From JBBSOK01 sp965219125 (GTDB lineage Bacteria; Bacteroidota; Bacteroidia; Flavobacteriales; Flavobacteriaceae): a stretch of DNA of 64,000 bases. Location of the stretch: positions 1,922,001-1,986,000 of the forward strand of contig CBDCMO010000002.1 of the NCBI GenBank assembly GCA_965219125.1. The letters run 5' to 3'. Under the pieces are notes generated by a model. That model searched no databases, had not been told where the DNA came from, and saw only the letters and a list, made by a program, of their open reading frames with translations. The translations under genes and the position numbers were made by a program. Positions 1 to 8,225 of this stretch are shown here, one piece after another. Positions within the stretch are counted from its first letter, which is position 1; each line of letters opens with the position of its first letter.

Positions 1-1
1 C

Positions 2-388
2 GCGGTAGATGCAGCAAGTAGCGGCAATCCTGGTAAAATGGAGTATCGCGGGGTAGATACGCAGACACAAAAACAATTATTCCATCAAGGTCCATTTTTA
101 CAAGGTACCAATAATATAGGAGAGTTTCTAGCATTGGTTCACGGACTGGCATTTTTACAAAAACACAATAGCGACCGCATAATTTATACCGACAGCCGCA
201 TTGCGATGGGTTGGACTAAAAAGAAAAAGTGCAATACAAAACTTCAGTTAAATTCTAAAAACAAAGATGTTTTTGAATTGGTAACTCGTGCCGAAAACTG
301 GCTAAAATCAAATACCTTTCAAACAAAAATTGTTAAATGGGAAACCAAAGTTTGGGGCGAGATTCCGGCTGATTTTGGTAGGAAGTGA
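2..388 (+). CDS. Ribonuclease H (viroplasmin-type), 5' end missing
   Basis: C-terminal part of a type 1 RNase H, which cuts the RNA strand of RNA-DNA hybrids. The frame is open from base 2, before the first ATG at 38, and reads AVDAASSGNPG, the first strand with the first catalytic Asp of the RNase H fold. The other acidic residues follow in order: Glu in NNIGEF, Asp in IYTDS, and Asp in the C-terminal PADFGRK. The gene therefore begins outside the window. The missing N-terminus probably carries the viroplasmin (caulimovirus-type) hybrid-binding domain usual in Bacteroidota homologs; that part is inferred, not seen. The C-terminus is complete. Confidence 0.85.
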   Translation, partial: AVDAASSGNPGKMEYRGVDTQTQKQLFHQGPFLQGTNNIGEFLALVHGLAFLQKHNSDRIIYTDSRIAMGWTKKKKCNTKLQLNSKNKDVFELVTRAENWLKSNTFQTKIVKWETKVWGEIPADFGRK

Positions 389-464
389 TAATTTTAGTGC
401 AGCAAATGCTTGTGTAGAATTCTTAAAACCTAATATTTGTAAATATTATTTAATCCAAATGTCC

Positions 465-1037
465 ATGAAAAATCTTATACTCATAATTTTCTTATTTATT
501 TCAACTTTAAGTTTTGCGCAAAAAGATATTATTACCATTTACCTAAAAAACGGAGAAAGCTTTAAAACGGAAAAAATTTCAGAAAAAAAGAACAATTTCA
601 AATTTAAAGATGTAGAAGGAAATTCTCAAGAAATTGAAATTTCTAAAGTCGATAAAATTATTTCAACTGGTAAAAAAGAAAAAAATAATTATACCAAAAT
701 GTATATAACGTATTCCGAAAAGAAAGGAGCTTTGATGGAAGAGATCGTAAACGGAAAAGTCAATTTATATAAATTTACCGAATCGTCTTTTGGTCCACCA
801 ATGGGCACAATGGGGCCTTCAAGAACTGTCACCATTACCTATTATGCAAAAAGAGATAACGAATCTGTCGCCACATATTTACAAGGAAACAATGTTGCGT
901 ATGGTAGTTATAGAAAAAACTTACAAGATTATTTTAAAGATTGCGCCGCTGTTTTAGCTATGGTAAAAGAAGATAATTTTAAGAGAAGTAAAATTGACGA
1001 GGTTGTTGAATTTTATAATTCAAATTGTGCTAAATAG
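465..1037 (+). CDS. Small secreted protein of unknown function
   Basis: A protein of about 190 residues starting MKNLILIIFLFISTLSFAQ, a typical Sec signal peptide with a cleavage site after FAQ. An ATG two codons upstream (459) is also possible. The mature part is lysine-rich and begins with a pattern (YLKNGESFKTEKI followed by EISKVDKII) seen in many small Bacteroidota exported proteins that sense or bind at the membrane; no catalytic motif is visible. A GPPMGTMGPS loop lies in the middle and two cysteines (DCAA, NSNCAK) near the end could form a disulfide. The reading frame is open further upstream but without a plausible start. It is followed by a clear terminator. No function is assigned. 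Confidence 0.75.
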   Translation: MKNLILIIFLFISTLSFAQKDIITIYLKNGESFKTEKISEKKNNFKFKDVEGNSQEIEISKVDKIISTGKKEKNNYTKMYITYSEKKGALMEEIVNGKVNLYKFTESSFGPPMGTMGPSRTVTITYYAKRDNESVATYLQGNNVAYGSYRKNLQDYFKDCAAVLAMVKEDNFKRSKIDEVVEFYNSNCAK

Positions 1038-1067
1038 CGAGCGATAATTTTTTAAAATTCTTGCTTT

Positions 1068-1107
1068 AAAAACCTTCGAAGAAAATTATTGGAAGGTTTT
1101 TATTTTT
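1068..1107 (+). terminator. Rho-independent terminator
   Basis: A 10-bp perfect stem (AAAAACCTTC at 1068-1077 with GAAGGTTTTT at 1092-1101), a 14-base loop and a following T-rich run. It lies 30 bases after the stop of the secreted-protein gene and before the kinase promoter. Confidence 0.8.
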
Positions 1108-1129
1108 CAATAAAACAATTTCAAAATAG

Positions 1130-1137
1130 TATCTTTG
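1130..1137 (+). promoter_or_regulatory. Bacteroidota-type -7 promoter element
   Basis: TATCTTTG matches the Bacteroidota consensus TAnnTTTG and sits 24 bases before the ATG at 1161. No convincing TTG -33 element is seen at the expected distance. It supports choosing 1161 over the upstream TTG at 1089 as the start of the kinase. Confidence 0.55.
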
Positions 1138-1160
1138 CACCTTCATTTCAAAAACCCATA

Positions 1161-2087
1161 ATGAGCAAACTCGTAATTGTAGGCACGGTTGCCTTTGATG
1201 CTATTGAAACACCTTTTGGCAAAACAGATAAAATTCTAGGCGGTGCAGCTACTTTTATAGGCTTGGCAGCTTCACAGTTTAATGTAGATGGCGCAATAGT
1301 TTCAGTTGTTGGTGGCGATTTTCCCCAAGAAGATATAAATATGCTTTCTGAAAAAGGAATGGACGTAAGCTCTTTGGAAATTATAAAAGAAGGAAAAACA
1401 TTTTTCTGGAGCGGCAAATATCATAACGATATGAATAGCCGCGACACCTTGGCAACAGAACTTAACGTACTTGCCGATTTTCAACCCGTTGTTCCTGAAA
1501 ATTATAAAGATGCCAAAGTAGTAATGCTTGGCAACTTACATCCAATGGTGCAAATGAGCGTTTTGGAACAAATGGATAAAAAACCAGCGCTAACGATTCT
1601 TGACACCATGAATTTTTGGATGGATTGCGCACTTCCAGAATTAAAGCAAGTTATTGCTAAAGTTGATGTTATTACAATTAACGACGAAGAAGCTCGACAA
1701 TTAACTGGCGAATATGCGCTTGTAACTGCAGCAAAGAAAATCCACGAAATGGGCCCAAAATACGTGGTTATAAAAAAAGGAGAGCACGGCGCATTATTGT
1801 TTCATAATAATGAAATGTTCTACGCTCCTGCCCTTCCATTAGCCGAAGTTTTTGATCCAACCGGCGCTGGCGATACATTCGCTGGTGGCTTTGCAGGCTT
1901 TCTTGCAAAAACAGACGATTACAGTTTCGAAAATATGAAAACAGCAATAATATACGGCTCAACATTAGCTTCATTCTGTGTAGAAAAATTTGGAACAGAA
2001 CGATTGGTTAATCTCACAAAAAAAGAAGTGCACCAAAGGCTGCAACAATTTAAGAGCTTAACACAATTTGAAATAAAACTTACTTAA
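1161..2087 (+). CDS. PfkB-family sugar/nucleoside kinase
   Basis: A 308-residue ribokinase/PfkB-fold kinase. The N-terminal glycine-rich strand (KILGGAATFIGLAAS) binds the substrate and the C-terminal signature DPTGAGDTFAGG (residues 232 on) holds the anion hole and the catalytic Asp238. The start is the ATG after the promoter at 1130; the frame is open upstream from a TTG at 1089, but those codons would overlap the terminator and promoter. The substrate is not evident: adenosine-kinase-like, ribokinase-like and fructokinase-like members all share these motifs. It is followed by purF in the same orientation, but 159 bases of repeat-rich spacer separate the two. Confidence 0.85.
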   Translation: MSKLVIVGTVAFDAIETPFGKTDKILGGAATFIGLAASQFNVDGAIVSVVGGDFPQEDINMLSEKGMDVSSLEIIKEGKTFFWSGKYHNDMNSRDTLATELNVLADFQPVVPENYKDAKVVMLGNLHPMVQMSVLEQMDKKPALTILDTMNFWMDCALPELKQVIAKVDVITINDEEARQLTGEYALVTAAKKIHEMGPKYVVIKKGEHGALLFHNNEMFYAPALPLAEVFDPTGAGDTFAGGFAGFLAKTDDYSFENMKTAIIYGSTLASFCVEKFGTERLVNLTKKEVHQRLQQFKSLTQFEIKLT

Positions 2088-2110
2088 TTCTGAATTATGA
2101 ATTCAGAATT
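2086..2110. repeat. Short inverted repeat overlapping the kinase stop codon
   Basis: AATTCTGAATT (2086-2096) and AATTCAGAATT (2100-2110) form a perfect 11-bp stem with a 3-base loop. The first bases overlap the kinase TAA. The same heptamer unit (AATTCAG) recurs at 2208-2239 just before purF. Confidence 0.7.
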
Positions 2111-2207
2111 ATGATTTGCTTCTAAATGTTATTGCGTTTTCAGCTTTTGGTCAGTAATTTAACTGTTTGAAAATTTCAATGAAACAAGTAAAACATACAT
2201 ATTTAAC

Positions 2208-2239
2208 AATTCTGAATTCAGAATTCAGAATTCAGAATT
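2208..2239. repeat. Heptamer tandem repeat before purF
   Basis: AATTCTG followed by three AATTCAG units and AATT, directly before the purF ribosome-binding region (ATG at 2247). The units are near-palindromic, so the run can fold back on itself and can pair with the related copy at 2086-2110. Confidence 0.7.
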
Positions 2240-2246
2240 AAAAAAA

Positions 2247-4145
2247 ATGAGCGACGCGTTAAAACACGAATGTGGAATTGCCCTAGTCAGACTGCTAAAA
2301 CCTTTAGAATATTATAAGGAAAAATACGGCACGGCATTTTACGGGGTAAATAAAATGTATTTAATGATGGAGAAACAGCATAACCGTGGCCAAGATGGCG
2401 CCGGTTTTGCTAGCATAAAGCTAGATGTTTCTCCAGGCGAACGTTATATTAGTCGCGTTCGTAGTAATGCCGCTCAGCCCATTCAAGATATTTTTGCACA
2501 AATTAATGACCGTATAAATCTTGAATTTGCAAACCATCCCGAATATTTAGAAAGTGTTGCTGCTCAGAAAAAAAACATCCCGTACATAGGTGAATTGTTT
2601 TTAGGTCACGTTCGTTACGGTACTTTCGGGATTAATAGCGTTGAAAATGTTCATCCGTTTTTGCGAACCAATAATTGGATGCACCGAAATTTAATTATTG
2701 CGGGTAATTTTAATATGACCAATACAAATGAGTTGTTTGACAATCTCATAAAATTGGGAATGCACCCAAAAGAAAAAGCCGATACTATTACAGTAATGGA
2801 GAAAATCGGTCACTTTTTAGATGATGCTGTTAGAAAACTCTACAAAAAAGCAAAAGCAAAAGGGTTGAATAAACAACAAGCTTCACCTTTTATAGCTGAG
2901 CACCTAAACCTTGCAAAAATCCTGCGAAAATCTGCCATAAATTGGGATGGTGGTTACGCAATGGCGGGACTTTTAGGTCACGGCGATTCATTTGTATTAC
3001 GCGATCCGGCAGGAATACGCCCAACCTATTTCTATCAAGATGATGAAGTTGTAGTTGTAGCAAGCGAGCGGCCCGCAATACAAACCGTTTTTAATGTTCC
3101 TTTTGAAGAAGTAAAAGAATTAGAACCCGGCCACGCGATTATAATTGAAAAAAACGGTACCGTTACAATCCCGAAAATTTTAGAACCTTTAGAGCGTAAA
3201 AGTTGCAGTTTTGAACGTATCTATTTTTCCCGCGGAAGCGATGCCGAAATTTACCAAGAAAGAAAAATGTTAGGCAAATTGATTATGCCGAAGATTTTAC
3301 AAGAAATTAAACACGATACTGAAAACACCGTTTTTTCTTTTATCCCAAATACCGCCGAAACTTCCTTTTACGGAATGTTGGAAGCTGCACAAGACGAACT
3401 GAACAAACAGAAAAACGAAGCAATTTTAGCCGAAAAAGAAACGCTTACCGATGCAAGATTGCAACAAATACAAGCGCATACAATCCGCACCGAAAAAATT
3501 GCCATAAAAGACGTAAAGCTTAGAACATTTATTACAGACGACAGCAGCCGCGACGATTTGGTCGCTCACGTTTACGATGTAACATACGGCGTTATTAAGA
3601 ATAATGATAATCTAGTAATTATAGACGATAGCATCGTTCGCGGAACTACATTAAAGAAAAGTATCTTAAAAATGCTGGATCGCTTACATCCTAAAAAAAT
3701 AATTGTCGTTTCTTCAGCGCCACAAATTAGATATATTGATTGTTATGGAATTGATATGGCGCGTCTTGAGGCTTTAATTGCCTTTCAAGCAGCTTTAGCA
3801 CTTCACGAAGAAAGAGGAACGTCAAGCATTGTTGAAGCAATTTATGATAAATGTAAACTGCAACAAGATTACCACGATAACGATGTGGTAAATCACGTAA
3901 AAGAATTGTACGATCCGTTTACAGATGAAGAAATTTCAGATAAAATTGCCCAATTAGTTAGCAATGAAGATATAAAAGCTGAAATAAAATTAATCTTCCA
4001 ATCGGTTGACGATTTGCACAAAGCTTGCCCAAAAAACTTAGGCGATTGGTACTTTACGGGCGATTATCCAACTATTGGTGGTAATCGGGTAATTAACCGA
4101 GCCTATATTCATTTTTATGAAGGGAATCCGGAAAGGGCTTATTAA
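2247..4145 (+). CDS. purF: Amidophosphoribosyltransferase, long Bacteroidota form
   Basis: First committed step of purine synthesis: PRPP plus glutamine gives 5-phosphoribosylamine. The protein has 632 residues, longer than the roughly 500 of the E. coli and B. subtilis enzymes. The N-terminal class II glutaminase domain begins after a short leader, with Cys9 in KHECGIAL as the presumed N-terminal nucleophile after processing. It also shows HVRYGTFG and the RNRGQDGAG-like HNRGQDGAG segments. The PRPP-binding loop is VIIDDSIVRGTTLKK at about residue 458. The inserted region around residues 380-420 (Lys/Glu-rich) is part of what makes this form longer. Stands alone, with hairpins on both sides. 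Confidence 0.93.
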   Translation: MSDALKHECGIALVRLLKPLEYYKEKYGTAFYGVNKMYLMMEKQHNRGQDGAGFASIKLDVSPGERYISRVRSNAAQPIQDIFAQINDRINLEFANHPEYLESVAAQKKNIPYIGELFLGHVRYGTFGINSVENVHPFLRTNNWMHRNLIIAGNFNMTNTNELFDNLIKLGMHPKEKADTITVMEKIGHFLDDAVRKLYKKAKAKGLNKQQASPFIAEHLNLAKILRKSAINWDGGYAMAGLLGHGDSFVLRDPAGIRPTYFYQDDEVVVVASERPAIQTVFNVPFEEVKELEPGHAIIIEKNGTVTIPKILEPLERKSCSFERIYFSRGSDAEIYQERKMLGKLIMPKILQEIKHDTENTVFSFIPNTAETSFYGMLEAAQDELNKQKNEAILAEKETLTDARLQQIQAHTIRTEKIAIKDVKLRTFITDDSSRDDLVAHVYDVTYGVIKNNDNLVIIDDSIVRGTTLKKSILKMLDRLHPKKIIVVSSAPQIRYIDCYGIDMARLEALIAFQAALALHEERGTSSIVEAIYDKCKLQQDYHDNDVVNHVKELYDPFTDEEISDKIAQLVSNEDIKAEIKLIFQSVDDLHKACPKNLGDWYFTGDYPTIGGNRVINRAYIHFYEGNPERAY

Positions 4146-4156
4146 TAAAAAATAAT

Positions 4157-4204
4157 CACCACGAATACACGAATCATTTTAAAAAAATACGTGTATTCGT
4201 GGTG
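4157..4204. repeat. Perfect 15-bp inverted repeat after purF
   Basis: CACCACGAATACACG (4157-4171) and its exact complement (4190-4204) flank an 18-base A/T-rich loop, 11 bases after the purF stop. The downstream strand is followed by AAAAAATTTT, so it may act as a terminator. The stem sequence is more GC-rich than other terminators here and could be a dispersed intergenic repeat. Confidence 0.75.
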
Positions 4205-4224
4205 AAAAAATTTTCATAAACCAA

Positions 4225-4254
4225 AAAACCCCTTCAACTTAATGAAAGGGTTTT
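4225..4254. terminator. Bidirectional terminator between purF and sod
   Basis: AAAACCCCTTCA (4225-4236) pairs with TGAAAGGGTTTT (4243-4254) with one mismatch and a 6-base loop. Read on the minus strand the stem is followed by a run of T, fitting termination of the superoxide dismutase gene; the plus-strand tail is shorter. Confidence 0.75.
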
Positions 4255-4281
4255 CAAGAATATTACTATCTAAAGCAAGTC

Positions 4282-4890
4282 TTATTTAGCATTTGCAAAT
4301 CTTGTATTCACTTCATCCCAATTTACCAAATTCCAAAATGCGCCAACGTAATCTGGACGCTTGTTTTGGTATTTTAAGTAGTATGCGTGTTCCCAAACAT
4401 CCAATCCTAAAATTGGTGTTCCCGGACATTTTACGCCTGGCATCATTGGGTTGTCTTGATTTGGTGTTGAGCAAACATTAAGTTTTCCAGAATCATCAAC
4501 ACAAAGCCAAGCCCAACCAGAACCAAACTGAGTTTTTGCCGCTGTAGAAAATTTCTCTTTAAAATCTTCAAAGCTTCCGAAGGCACTATCAATTGCTTTT
4601 GCAACATCGCCGGTTGGTTTTCCGCCGCCGTCTGGGCTTAGTACTTCCCAAAAAAGACTGTGGTTGTAATAGCCCCCGCCATTATTTCTAACGGCTTTAT
4701 TTTCCATATCTAAATTTCGTAAGATATTTTCAATGGTTTTTCCTTCATTGTCAGTTCCTTTTATGGCATCATTCAATTTATCAGTGTAACCTTGGTGGTG
4801 CTTATCGTGGTGAATGGTCATTGTTTCTTTATCAATATGAGGCTCTAAAGCGTCATAAGCATACGGTAATTTTGGTAGTTCGAAAGACAT
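4282..4890 (-). CDS. Superoxide dismutase, Mn/Fe family
   Basis: Converts superoxide to oxygen and hydrogen peroxide. It has 202 residues, the usual size. The metal ligands are visible: His27 (TIHHDKHH), His77 (NHSLFW), Asp164 and His168 in DVWEHAYY. Two marks favour Mn or cambialistic use: Gly in the NNGGGYYNHS segment where Fe enzymes carry Gln, and Gln145 in STPNQDNP, the position that holds the metal-tuning Gln in Mn enzymes. There is no signal peptide, so it is cytoplasmic. Metal choice cannot be proved from sequence. Confidence 0.93.
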   Translation of the reverse strand: MSFELPKLPYAYDALEPHIDKETMTIHHDKHHQGYTDKLNDAIKGTDNEGKTIENILRNLDMENKAVRNNGGGYYNHSLFWEVLSPDGGGKPTGDVAKAIDSAFGSFEDFKEKFSTAAKTQFGSGWAWLCVDDSGKLNVCSTPNQDNPMMPGVKCPGTPILGLDVWEHAYYLKYQNKRPDYVGAFWNLVNWDEVNTRFANAK

Positions 4891-4928
4891 AATTATATGT
4901 GTATTTAAATGTTAGTACTTATTTTACC

Positions 4929-4936
4929 CAAAGTTA
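4929..4936 (-). promoter_or_regulatory. -7 promoter element for sod
   Basis: Read on the minus strand this is TAACTTTG, an exact TAnnTTTG match 39 bases before the sod ATG at 4890. No -33 TTG was found at the usual spacing. Confidence 0.45.
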
Positions 4937-5054
4937 GGCAATAACTTTGCGGCTATATGTTATAGATTTTATAAGATTTTTATAACTGCATAGATATTAT
5001 TGATTTTAGTTGAAATTTTGCAGTCGATTTATCTATTTTAGTAAAAAATCAATT

Positions 5055-8000
5055 TTGGAGATACAAGCACCATTTCAAGTTTACGATGCAGCGGCAGGAA
5101 GCGGCAAAACCTTTACGTTGGTTAAAGAGTTTCTAAAAAAGATTCTTATTTCCAACAAAGCTTCTTCCTATAAAAATCTACTTGCGGTCACTTTTACAAA
5201 CAAAGCAGTTGCCGAAATGAAAAACAGGATTATTGAAAGTCTTGTAAAATTTTCTTCGGAAGAAATTAAAGAAGATGCGATGCTTTCTGCGATTGAAGCC
5301 GAACTAAATATTTCAACGGAAGAAATTAAAGTCCGTTCTCAAAAAATCCTGAAACATATATTACATAATTACAGCGCTTTTGGGGTTGAAACCATTGACA
5401 GTTTTAACCATAGAATTATTCGAACCTTTGCGCGCGACCTTAAATTAGCCACAAATTTTGATATTAGCCTCGACGCGCCCCAACTTTTAGCCGAAGCGGT
5501 TGATAGATTAATAAGCAAAGCCGGCACCGATAACGCAATTACAAAACTGTTGGTAGATTTTGCACTTCAAAAAACAGACGATGACAAATCTTGGGATATT
5601 ACGTTCGATATTTACAATGCCGCAAAAATTTTGTTGAACGAAAACGACATTGAACACGTTGAAAAACTAAAGGAAAAAACCCTCGACGATTTTTCAAATT
5701 TAAAGAAAACCCTTCAAGCGCAAAACCGAAAAATTGAAGATGAAATTGCTTCCGTAGCCAATTCAACATTACAAATTATTGAAGAAAACGGAATTGAGCA
5801 CGCCGATTTTAGTGGTGGTTATCTTGCAAAGCATTTTGTGAAACTTGCCAATAAAGATTTTAATGTTTCCCTAGGTTTGGCTTGGCAGAATAAATTGGAA
5901 AGCGACCCGATGTATCCAACCAGACTTTTAAAAAGTAATCCTGAAGTTGCTGCGCGAATGGATGAATTGCAACCCCAATTCAAAGAAAATTTTGATAAAA
6001 CTGTTCCGCTATTACAGCAAATTCAATTTAATGAAGCGATTTTAAAAAATCTCACGGCCCTTTCAGTTTTAAATTTGGTGAATACTGAATATCAAAATTT
6101 AAAGAAAGAAGAAAATGTTGTAACGGTTTCAGACTTTAACTCACTTGTTTACAATCAGATAAAAGATCAGCCTGCGCCTTTTATTTACGAACGTTTGGGC
6201 GAACGGTACGGCCATTATTTTATTGATGAATTTCAAGATACATCTAAATTGCAATGGCTTAATTTAAAGCCGTTGGTTGATAACGCGCTTTCGCAGGAAT
6301 ATGAAAATAGTTTGGGCAGTTTGCTTTTAGTTGGTGACACAAAACAGAGCATTTACCGATGGCGCGGCGGTTTGCCCGAGCAATTTATGGCGCTTTGCAC
6401 TACTGAAAATCCGTTTCCATCCGTTGAAAAAAAGATTGAAAACTTAGATACAAACCGACGAAGTCGTGAAGAAATCGTAAAATTTAATAACGGTTTTTTC
6501 AGTTTTATTTCAAAATACTTTGGCAACACAATTCATCAAGATTTATATTTTAGTGGAAATCAGCAAAAAACGAATGCCAAAAAAGAAGGTTATGTAAAAT
6601 TCGAATTTATTGAAAAAGAAAAGAAGGAAGAGCAACACGCCGCTTATGCCAATTTGGTTATTGAAACAATTAAAAATTGCGAGGAAAATGGCTATTCCGC
6701 AAAAGATATTTGCATTTTGACCCGAAGTAGGATTGACGGTATAAATCTTGGAGTCGCTTTAATGGAAGCCGATATTATGGTAATTTCTTCAGAAACGTTG
6801 CTGCTTCAAAATTCTTCGAAAGTTCAACTTTTAATTTCGGCGCTTTCATTGACAATCAATTTTGATAATCCTGAAATTAAAGCAAACTTATTGTCACTAA
6901 TATATGATAGATTTTCAATTTCAGAGGAAAAACATCTATTTCTAAAGCGTTTTTTAAATTATTCGGAAGCTAAATTTTCTTCGGAATTGTTAGAAAGTAA
7001 TATCCATTTCAACATACAAGATTTAAAAACCCTTTCCTTATATGAAAGTTGCGAATATTGCATTCGGAATTTTAAGCTTGAAAAAGATGCAGACGCTTAT
7101 ATTGTTGGGTTTTTAGATTTGGTTTATGATTTTGAGCAGCAAAAAGGTGTTGACAAATTAGGCTTTCTTGAATTTTGGGAAAGTAAACGTGAAAGAGCTT
7201 CGATTGCAGTTAGCGTAGGGATAAATGCCGTGCAAATAATGACAATCCACAAAGCAAAAGGGTTGGAATTTCCAATCGTAATTTTTCCATATGCAGATAT
7301 TGATATTTATAAGGATAGGGGCACAAAAGTTTGGTATCCGCTAAACGAACCAATTCAAAATTTTGACGAGGCGCATATAAGTTATAACGCAGCCTTAAGC
7401 AGTTTTGGTGAAACGGGCGAAACAATGTATTCAGATTTTCGGGAAACGATGGAGTTGGATAACATCAACATTTTATATGTAACCTTAACGCGGGCAGTTG
7501 ACCAATTATACGTTTTTGCAGAAATGCCAAAAGCGCCGAAAGATTTACCTTCAAATTTTAATCAGTTGTTTATGCTCTTTCTTCAAAGCGTTGATAAATG
7601 GCAAAATGAAAAGACAGTTTATGAATTTGGAGAATTTAAAAGGAACGATTTAGAGAAAGCTTCAAAAGAAAACAATGTTGTTACTTCAAAATTTATTTCG
7701 ACTTCAAATGCAAATCAAATTTTAAAAATTGCAAGCCGTGAAGCGAGCTTGTGGAATACCGATAGAGAAAAAGCATTGTTTATTGGCGATTTGCTGCACA
7801 ACACACTTCAACACATAAAAACAGCGGAAGATGTTGAAGGTGTTTTTTCAACTGAAAAAAATCGCGGAATAACTTCAAATGAGAATCTTACTTTAATATA
7901 TAATTATATAATTTCTTTGGTCGGACATCAAAATTTAAAACATTTGTTTGATGGTACAGATTTGGTTTATACAGAAAGAGACATTATTACTGCTGAAGGT

Positions 8001-8201
8001 AAATTGCTGAGACCGGACAGATTAAATATTCACAAAAATAATTCTGTTACGATTGTAGATTATAAAACAGGCGTTCCCGCCGAAAAACATGAAATTCAAA
8101 TAAATCAATACGCAAATGCACTTGTAGAAATGGGCTTTGGCATTGCTTCAAAATTGATAGTCTATACCCAAGAAGAAAAAATTGTAATAAATAAAGTTTA
8201 A
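5055..8201 (+). CDS. AddA/RecB-like helicase-nuclease
   Basis: UvrD-family superfamily 1 DNA helicase with a C-terminal nuclease domain, acting in double-strand-break end processing with an AddB-type partner. Helicase motifs in order: Walker A AAAGSGKTF, motif II FIDEFQDT, motif III GDTKQSIYRWRGG, TNRRSREE, IHKAKGLEF and the final LYVTLTRA. The C-terminal PD-(D/E)XK nuclease shows VDYKTG followed by the conserved INQYANAL segment. There is no ATG before the Walker A motif: the possible starts are TTG at 5055 (EIQAPFQVYDAAAG follows, matching the usual family N-terminus) or TTG at 5010. The likely partner, the AddB-like gene at 11022, is frameshifted. Confidence 0.88.
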   Translation: MEIQAPFQVYDAAAGSGKTFTLVKEFLKKILISNKASSYKNLLAVTFTNKAVAEMKNRIIESLVKFSSEEIKEDAMLSAIEAELNISTEEIKVRSQKILKHILHNYSAFGVETIDSFNHRIIRTFARDLKLATNFDISLDAPQLLAEAVDRLISKAGTDNAITKLLVDFALQKTDDDKSWDITFDIYNAAKILLNENDIEHVEKLKEKTLDDFSNLKKTLQAQNRKIEDEIASVANSTLQIIEENGIEHADFSGGYLAKHFVKLANKDFNVSLGLAWQNKLESDPMYPTRLLKSNPEVAARMDELQPQFKENFDKTVPLLQQIQFNEAILKNLTALSVLNLVNTEYQNLKKEENVVTVSDFNSLVYNQIKDQPAPFIYERLGERYGHYFIDEFQDTSKLQWLNLKPLVDNALSQEYENSLGSLLLVGDTKQSIYRWRGGLPEQFMALCTTENPFPSVEKKIENLDTNRRSREEIVKFNNGFFSFISKYFGNTIHQDLYFSGNQQKTNAKKEGYVKFEFIEKEKKEEQHAAYANLVIETIKNCEENGYSAKDICILTRSRIDGINLGVALMEADIMVISSETLLLQNSSKVQLLISALSLTINFDNPEIKANLLSLIYDRFSISEEKHLFLKRFLNYSEAKFSSELLESNIHFNIQDLKTLSLYESCEYCIRNFKLEKDADAYIVGFLDLVYDFEQQKGVDKLGFLEFWESKRERASIAVSVGINAVQIMTIHKAKGLEFPIVIFPYADIDIYKDRGTKVWYPLNEPIQNFDEAHISYNAALSSFGETGETMYSDFRETMELDNINILYVTLTRAVDQLYVFAEMPKAPKDLPSNFNQLFMLFLQSVDKWQNEKTVYEFGEFKRNDLEKASKENNVVTSKFISTSNANQILKIASREASLWNTDREKALFIGDLLHNTLQHIKTAEDVEGVFSTEKNRGITSNENLTLIYNYIISLVGHQNLKHLFDGTDLVYTERDIITAEGKLLRPDRLNIHKNNSVTIVDYKTGVPAEKHEIQINQYANALVEMGFGIASKLIVYTQEEKIVINKV

Positions 8202-8225
8202 ATTTGCCCAGCAAAAAAACAAATT

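Noticed and set aside
5010..5054. Longer N-terminus for the AddA-like helicase from the TTG at 5010
   Set aside because: The added 15 residues are hydrophobic and not typical of the family; the TTG at 5055 gives the expected start. It cannot be fully excluded.
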